From Phycomyces nitens (taxonomy: Eukaryota; Mucoromycota; Mucoromycetes; Mucorales; Phycomycetaceae), in contig JAHRBC010000004.1 in the NCBI GenBank assembly GCA_022702545.1, positions 2,976,001 through 3,040,000 of the forward strand: a DNA stretch of 64,000 nucleotides, in the 5' to 3' direction. Within the stretch, counting starts at the first letter, position 1; every line of letters starts with the position of its first letter. The translations under genes were made by a program, and so were the position numbers. Positions 57,680 to 64,000 of this stretch are shown in pieces. The notes under the pieces were generated by a model. That model worked only from the letters and a program-made list of their open reading frames with translations, was not told the DNA's origin and ran no database searches.

Positions 57680-58103
57680 ATCAGATAAAAAAAAATCCCT
57701 TATATATTTTCTTTCTTTTTTCTTTGCTCCCAAACAAGTGTACATGCGCCCATACAATCACAATCGCACACTTTCAAATATATACACAATGTCTATCCTT
57801 TTCCATTTTATTTTATTTTACTTTATTTTTTTATTTTTATTTTTATTTTTATTTTTATTTTTTAGCTCTTTCCTTTTTTAGATTTGATTTTCTGACGCAT
57901 CCAATAAATGTATAGGCTCATTGATCTAAAAATATACACATATATAATTATTTATATTATTTATATTTTTTCTTACTTTTCTTGGCACCTGTTCTCTCAT
58001 TATATAAAATATTTAAATATACATACATACACACACATATATATATAAAGCACCTCTTTAGCTTACAAAACACTTGCCACGCATAAGGCGCACTCTAAAT
58101 CAA
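57680..58103. other. Short intergenic spacer with T-rich tract
   Basis: Holds the end of the ALY gene, a (TTTTA)n-type tract at about 57805-57865, a TA tract near 58037 and the start region of the next gene. Confidence 0.5.
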
Positions 58104-61100
58104 ATGACGTTTGGTTCATCACTACCAGGCAATCATGACCCAAAAGAACCACAAAAGGTACTCTAGAACATTCCATCCCCAGTCTATTAAACAAATCATA
58201 GCACGACACTTTTGTGATTTCAGACAAGATAAAAAACGCCCTCCAGACGTGTGGTGATGTCAAGGAGTATTATAGACTCAGGTAGATTGTCATTCATAAC
58301 CAACAGCAATAATAATAATAAAATTATCTATTCGTTTTTATATCTGCCGACTCTTTTATCTAATCCTCGCCTACTCACCAGAGCACAGATAGAACAAGAC
58401 TATGGAGAAAGCCTCTTGAAACTTAATCACCTCATGGAAGGTTATGGCGAAGAAGGCACGCTCGCAGACTCATTATCACACATTCCAACAACTCTGGAGC
58501 TCACGGCACGTGCACATATTGACTTGGGAGATCAAGTTAGACATCATCTTGAGAAACCAATGGAGAGTCTATTGATTGAGCATAGAGAAGAGGGTTTTGC
58601 AGTAAGTCTTGACTGCAATAAATATATAAAAACAGCTCATTAATCTTTTATGAAAAATTATTACAGCAACAGCAACGGATAGATAGCACGAGACAGTTGA
58701 AAGACACATATCATGCAAACGTACTTCGCGTAAGTACAAATGGTCAGACTAAGAGAATCTTGTACTTAACACATTGAAATCAATTGACAATAGGCTAGAG
58801 ACAATTACGTTGGTGAATGCGACAAATTGGCTGGTATGGAAAAGTATCTTGCAGAGAGAGGACGATCAATGTCCAAAGATGACATACAGCAGATCAATGA
58901 AGACGTTGAAGAGTCCAAGCAGATGGTTGCAGCAGCAGGTAGGACCTCACAATGACCCGAGAGACATTGAAACTAATGAAATAAACCGAAAAATGACTAG
59001 GCACTGCATACAAAGAGGCTGTCGATGTGCTTAACGATGTGATTGCAAAGTATAATGTAGATTGGAAGGCAGCCTTCAATGAATTTCGGGACATGGAAGA
59101 AACCCGGATTGAGTTTATAAAGAGCAGTCTTTGGACGTAGGTGTCTATTGGTGAATATCATTGTCGACTACTTTATAACCATTGTCCTTTAGGTTCTCAA
59201 AGATTCTCTCAACCGTCTACTTGGTCAATAACGAGGTAAGATTTCAAACTGATCTAATGGTTCGAAGCCCTGAATTTAAACTGAGCGTATTTTGCGGGTT
59301 GGGTTAGAATTGTGAAAGCATGTGTGCTGCACTCGATGGCATTGACGTAGACAATGATGTAGAGCAATTGGTAGAGAAATATACCGGACAACGTCCAGAG
59401 ATCGAACTTTTACAGTATGAGTCCTACGAGTCCATGGCTCAACAGGTCTACATGGCTTCTCTCTCTAGCAGTCAATCTACCACTACCCGAAAGACTGACA
59501 CTCTACCCACAGCCACAGCAACAGCCACAGCAGCAACAGCAGCGGCAGCAGCAGCCACTCAAAATGATGCGATGTTTGATGCATTTAACGAAGTCGAAAG
59601 CATGTTAAACATCGTACCCACCACCCAATCGAGTGCGAATGATCACTTGGACAAACAAGCTGGTAATCAGAGCTACCCTAGTCCACCAAAGGAAATGGCC
59701 CTTCCACCCGCTCTCCCACCCAGGCCACACACACCAAACACTCAACATGCAGAGACTACCGCGCACTCTCCCGAGATCAAATCAAGTGATAGTCTTGCCA
59801 GCTCTGATGACAGCGCCATCACAGACATCAGTGCGATCTCCAGTGATATTATTGCGAAAAAGGAAGATACCCTAATCAAAAAAGACATCGTAGTAGAAGA
59901 TGTCATTCCTAGCAATGAAGATATTGTCATTAAGGAACGTGCCATCCTTTTAGAGAAGGATTCAAGTGCAAATGAAGAGTTGCCCATCAAGGAAGAATTA
60001 CCTGTCAAGGAGAACTTGCTTGTCAAGGAAGAGTTGCCTGTCAAGGAAGAGTTGCCTGTCAAGGAAGAGTTGCCTGTCAAGGAAGAGTTGCCTGTCAAGG
60101 AAGAGTTGCCTGTCAAGGAAGAGTTGCCTGTCAAGGAAGAGTTGCCTGTCAAGGAAGAGTTGCCTGTCAAGGAAGAGTTGCCTGCCAAGGAAGAGTTGGT
60201 CGTCAAGGAAGAGTTGCCTGCCAAGGAAGAGTTGGTCGTCAAGGAGGATTTACCTGTCAAGGAGGACTTGCCTGTCGAGGAAGATTTACCTGTCAAGGAA
60301 GAGTTGGTCGTCAAGGAGGATCTGCCTGTCGAGGAAGATCTACCTGTTAAGGAAGATTTACCTGTTAAGGAGGACTTGCCTATCAAAGAAGATTTGCCTG
60401 CCAAGGAAGACTTGCCTGCCAAGGAAGACTTGCCTGCCAAGGAAGACTTGCCTATCAAAGAAGATTTGCCTGCCAAGGAAGACTTGCCTGCCAAGGAAGA
60501 CTTGCCTGCCAAGGAAGACTTGCCTGTCAAGGAAGATTTGCCTGTTGAGAAAGAGCTACCTGTCGAGAAAGACTTGCCTCCCAAGGAAGATTTGCCTGTC
60601 GAGAAAGATTTGCCTGTCGAGAAAGATTTGCCTGTCGAGAAAGACTTGCCTATCAAGGAGGTTTCCGCAAGTAACGAGGACGTTCCTGCCCAAGCAAGCG
60701 ATATTATTCCCAAGAATGCAATTGGTGTCAAACAAGACCTCGTCTTGGAGACCAGTATTCCAGTGGACAAGGATGTTTCTGTAATTAAGGATGTCGATTT
60801 TGTTGAAGCAAACTCCGTCGTTTCAAAAGACAGTGTAATTTCCTCAAACGATAATACTTTCAAAAACTATGGCTTCATCAAGGAAGATACACATGTAAAA
60901 CAGGAGAGTCGGTCTATTCATGAGGAAAGCATTGCAAAAAATGTTATGGTCAAAGACGATGCAACCGCATACAGTCATCTCAGCACTGCAAATGGCTTCC
61001 CAGAGAATGTCACTAAAAGCATGGATCCTCCCTTTGCCTTCTTCAACTCGACTGATTCTTTGGGATCCCCGGTTAGTAGAGCATCTGTTCACGATGAAGA

Positions 61101-62642
61101 TGTTACACTCTCTTCCCATCATCTGAGTCCAACGCCCACAAATTTTGGAGCAGCACCAGCATCGCGCCCGGTATCACGGCCGGTGTCACGACCAGTATCA
61201 AGACCAGTATCAAGACCGATATCGCGACCGTTATCGCAGGCAAGCTCTCAAGAAATCCCAATCTTAAGCTTTCCAAGCACTGTTCCTGCCATTCTCCCGG
61301 TGGCAAAGATCGAAAATATATCTCATTCGCAAGATATAAGCGAAGAAGAATATTCTGATGATGAAAGCCCACCTCCTAGACCACAACCCAAGGAGGAGAA
61401 ATGGGTAATCTCATCTAGCCGTCGCCTACAGCAACTTCCTGTCCTTGTACAAAACAACAATCTCTTTGAGCGCCAGAATCAACCCATCGATCCACAATCC
61501 CGTTCAAGCCATAATCCTTACACTGAAATGAAGACACACATACCACAAGATGTAATTGTTCAGTCTAGTGTGTCTGAACCCCATGCCTCCGCCCACAAAT
61601 CTCGCAAATCTCACCCTCAACTACATATCGATATTCCTTATACTACTGCTAATACAGCCATTGCTAATAATACTACCGCTAATAATAATACTGCTGCTCC
61701 CGCTCCCGCTCCCGCTGCTGCTGCTCCCCTTACCGCTGCTGCCATTTCTGCTGCTGCCACTGCCGCCGCCGCCAATACTTCTGCTGCCACAACTGCCATG
61801 GAAGCAAGAAACCTTATTGCGTCTGTTCGGGCTCAACTCCATTCTCCAGTTGTACCAAAGCAAACACAAGTACAGCCTTCTGTTTCTCAGGAACGGAACA
61901 GATCTCGAGATAGCAACTCACGATCAGACTGGCCCAATACTCGTAATTTTGAATCTCAAAACTCTACATTCCCTCAAAGCAAGAGCATGCATCAATTCCC
62001 TACTCATAGTCAGGCTGGTATTTCCATGCCTAGTCTTTCTTCATACTCTCCACCTCAACCAGAGACTAGTGTAAGCACTGGTCTGACCAATGGTCTGAGT
62101 TCAAGCATGAGCAATTCATCTACAAATCTGAGTAGACCAAACTCATCTGCTGCAGCCAAAACACCCAAAGAATCTGGAGGAAACTTTGCCGAGAGAACCA
62201 AGAGCAAACGGTTCTCACTTGGTTTATTCAGCAAGAAGGACAAGTACAAATTAAAAGAACCGACTTTACCTGAACAAACCCTCCCTTCAAAGTTGGAATC
62301 GACTAATGAACAGCGCCTGGCAGACGGCACACTTATCCTTCACTACGGTAAGATATTATATACATGCATTGACAAGCATTCTAACCAATGTCTTTGTTTT
62401 AACCACTAGCCCGTGCTTTGTGGGCATACGAAGCCAAGGTAAACTAAAGTAGACGATACATTTGAATGTCATTTGTGTACTAATTTCACTTTTACTAGAT
62501 TGCAACCGAGCTTACATTTCAGCAAGGTGATATGATGGCAGTTCTCAACAAGCAAAGAGATGGTTGGTGGATGGTTGAGATTGCACATCCCAGACTTAAA
62601 GTACGTGGTCTCGTACCAGGAAACTACATGGAGGGCATCTAA
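58104..62642 (+). CDS. F-BAR / SH3 protein (Cdc15/Imp2/Hof1-like)
   Basis: Ten predicted exons: 58104-58157, 58202-58281, 58382-58601, 58667-58729, 58794-58938, 59001-59136, 59193-59235, 59308-62347, 62410-62438, 62499-62642; 1,317 aa. Residues about 25-250 form an F-BAR domain (YRLRAQIEQDYGESLLKLN, HIDLGDQVRHHLEKPMESLL, VDWKAAFNEFRDMEETRIEF and LWTFSKILSTVYLVNNE), which bends or binds membrane. A long disordered region follows with about 38 copies of a LPVKEE-type hexapeptide and SRPV repeats. The C-terminus is an SH3 domain (ARALWAYEAK, LTFQQGDMMAVLNKQRDGWW, VRGLVPGNYM). This architecture matches the ring-associated F-BAR proteins that organise cytokinesis or septation in fungi. The first two exons are the least certain (the N-terminal helix is weakly conserved). 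Confidence 0.88.
59976..60660 (+). repeat. 18-bp coding minisatellite (about 38 copies)
   Basis: Tandem copies of an 18-nt unit (consensus TTGCCTGTCAAGGAAGAG) inside the F-BAR gene encode hexapeptides L-P-(V/A/I)-K/E-E/K-(E/D). The left third is nearly identical copy to copy; the right two thirds have drifted (EDLPAKEDLP, EKDLPVEKDLP types) with some larger repeat units of several hexamers. Because the unit is a multiple of three, other frames on both strands stay open across it, giving spurious long open frames. Confidence 0.95.
61162..61237 (+). repeat. 12-bp coding repeat (SRPV)n
   Basis: Six tandem copies of a 12-nt unit within the F-BAR gene encode SRPV/SRPI/SRPL, giving a basic, Pro-rich PxxR-like stretch that could be an SH3 ligand. 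Confidence 0.85.
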
Positions 62643-63361
62643 AGAAGACCTCCATATTCTAAATTCCCTACTCTTTTGCCATCCTTTATTCTCTTTGAAC
62701 ATGTTCATACTGCCCAAAAATACTATCCTTTTTTTATTTTCAAAATAGGTTTATATTTATCCTCTCTCCCCACTCTTTCCTCTCATTTTCACTTTCACTC
62801 ACTCACTTTTCACTCATATACTCTCCCATTCTTTCTTTTGTACATGCATACATGTATATATGTATGCATGTCTTACGGAATCGTTTATAAAAAAGAAGGA
62901 GCTTTCTACCCTCTTTTCTTACCTGTCTGTAAAGAATAATAATAATAATAAAAGAAGTATACCAGACATTGGGTCCAGACGTAGGTTGTATAATGTCTTC
63001 CGCTTATCCAACATGTTTATCGTCCTAAAGTGACTTCTCAAAACGTCGGCTTTCTTTAAAGTCGTCTAAGCCGTTCTCTTTATCTCTTTATCTCTCTTCC
63101 ACAGCGTCGCCATTCAATCCACATTGCAAAACGAGCCTTCTTCCCCATGGTGTTCCAGTATAGATTTTAGGTTCATAATTCATCTTCAAATAGCTGTTGT
63201 GTCCTCTCATTTTTTTTGTGTGTGGGTTGTCCACTAGGAGTACTGCATCAAGAAATCTAAAATCCATTACATTTCCTTCATCTTCATCTTCCTTGTCTCT
63301 CTTCATATTTTCAGTTGTCGCCAGGGGGATGAAAAGGAAAGAACGCCAACTCCAAGATGCC
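62643..63361. other. Convergent intergenic region
   Basis: 3' ends of the F-BAR gene and of the RRM gene on the other strand; pyrimidine-rich tracts and an AAT tract at about 62937-62950. The RRM gene may reach to 63173 if its last intron is spliced (see that entry). Confidence 0.5.
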
Positions 63362-63958
63362 TTACCGACGGTAAGCATCAGGAGATCCGCGTCTATAAGC
63401 ACGCGATTCCATAGGTGGTTGGTGGGCATCTATAGACAATTAAATGTCATTAAATTATTATTTTGTAAGCTATACACACACACAAATTATACATTTGTAT
63501 GCATGTATAGATATTATATAAACATATATATATATGTATATATAAGTTTTATATTATTATTTAAGGCTTACAGGAATCTGTAGGAGGCAGAGAAGGACTG
63601 GCAATACTATAAAAGATAAGATAATGTGTTCATAAGAGACCAAGGATAGTTACCGTTCACGGGGTTCATCGTCCAGAGGGGGTTCATCACCACTAGTGCC
63701 TGAGGGAGGTCCTCCGTAACGAGGTGCACGATAGTTGTCCTTCTTGTTCAATCCAATATCCCTGTTTATCAATCATTTGTAAATATATAAATATATCAGA
63801 GAACCAAAAGGGTAGACTAGACTCCAAAAGTGCCAAGATATATATATATATATATTTACCAGTCAAGCTTAAGACGACGGCCTTCGACGCTGAAACCTTG
63901 GAACTTATCAAACGCATCTTCCGCATCTCTACGATCCTCAAACTCCACAAAGGAAAAT
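63362..63958 (-). CDS. RRM / SR-like RNA-binding protein (3' part, cut by window end)
   Basis: Minus-strand exons 63958-63860, 63761-63654, 63606-63572, 63429-63362 are visible; the 5' part lies beyond the window. The first visible exon encodes the second half of an RRM: RNP1 FSFVEFED, then DAEDAFDKFQGFSVEGRRLK and LDWDIG. An Arg/Gly/Pro/Ser-rich tail follows (NYRAPRYGGPPSG, EPREER-like), ending RRGSPDAYRR. This looks like an SR-type splicing factor or related RNA-binding protein. The stop at 63362-63364 overlaps a GTAAGG; if that is a donor, the tail continues in an exon near 63255-63173. Confidence 0.8.
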
Positions 63959-64000
63959 CTGTTGTGTTTTGACCTCGTTAGATCTCCTGGCAACAACAAC

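Noticed and set aside
59742..60863. 373-codon antisense and 272-codon alternative-frame open frames over the minisatellite
   Set aside because: The repeat unit is 18 nt, so any frame without a stop in one unit stays open; products are simple Ser/Lys or Cys/Arg repeats.
1..64000. tRNA, 5S rRNA and snRNA genes
   Set aside because: Scanned for B-box (GGTTCRA) and conserved cores; the few hits, such as near 27259 and 59264, lie in other contexts and lack a cloverleaf.

Overview
The window is nuclear DNA of a fungus, most likely an early-diverging one of the Mucoromycota (zygomycete) type. That placement is an inference. It rests on a fungal gene set (elongation factor 3, a Sho1-type osmosensor, a copper-fist regulator, a white-collar-type GATA finger, a long F-BAR/SH3 protein), many short introns (about 45-100 nt), very A+T-rich spacers with TATA and trinucleotide microsatellites, and decayed Tc1, Helitron and retroelement pieces. 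No tRNA, rRNA or CRISPR was recognised. Most genes had to be rebuilt exon by exon from splice sites, reading frame and family similarity; every splice site given is a prediction.

Layout. 1-8.8 kb: transposon remnants at the edge (Helitron-type helicase, Tc1 tail), then a long gene-poor stretch holding an orphan promoter-like CCAAT/TATA cluster. 8.8-15 kb: a Ser-rich orphan protein, the clamp-loader subunit RFC3, a GATA-factor gene and a five-helix DMT/DUF606-type membrane protein. 15-21 kb: two weak gene candidates and a ~4 kb desert. 21-27 kb: a GPI-anchored Ser/Thr-rich wall protein, a prenylatable PRL/PTP4A-type phosphatase, and TEF1 (EF-1alpha). 27.6-33.3 kb: an accessory island with a decayed integrase, a lineage-type PD-(D/E)XK-like gene, a dead Tc1 element and other broken reading frames, one of them resembling the C-terminus of TnpB/Fanzor proteins. 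33.6-44.5 kb: an MFSD10-like transporter, SHO1, RPS29, a copper-fist factor, a WD40 protein and a Nit-type amidase. 45-52 kb: a Myb/SANT coiled-coil protein, elongation factor 3 and a membrane-anchored START-like protein. 52-64 kb: a sparse spacer, a lone Sin3-type PAH-domain gene, an ALY/YRA1 mRNA-export adaptor, a 1,317-residue F-BAR/SH3 cytokinesis-type protein with a large minisatellite, and the 3' part of an RRM/SR-like gene cut by the window end.

The genes do not form a pathway or cluster; they are mostly single housekeeping or regulatory genes on both strands. The most striking points are (i) at least six introns that only restore frame with GC-AG borders, five of them with an identical GCAAGT donor; (ii) an intron in the PD-(D/E)XK-like gene that coincides almost exactly with an 83-bp foldback element flanked by TA, as expected for a transposon-derived intron (introner); and (iii) the mixed graveyard of mobile elements directly downstream of TEF1.
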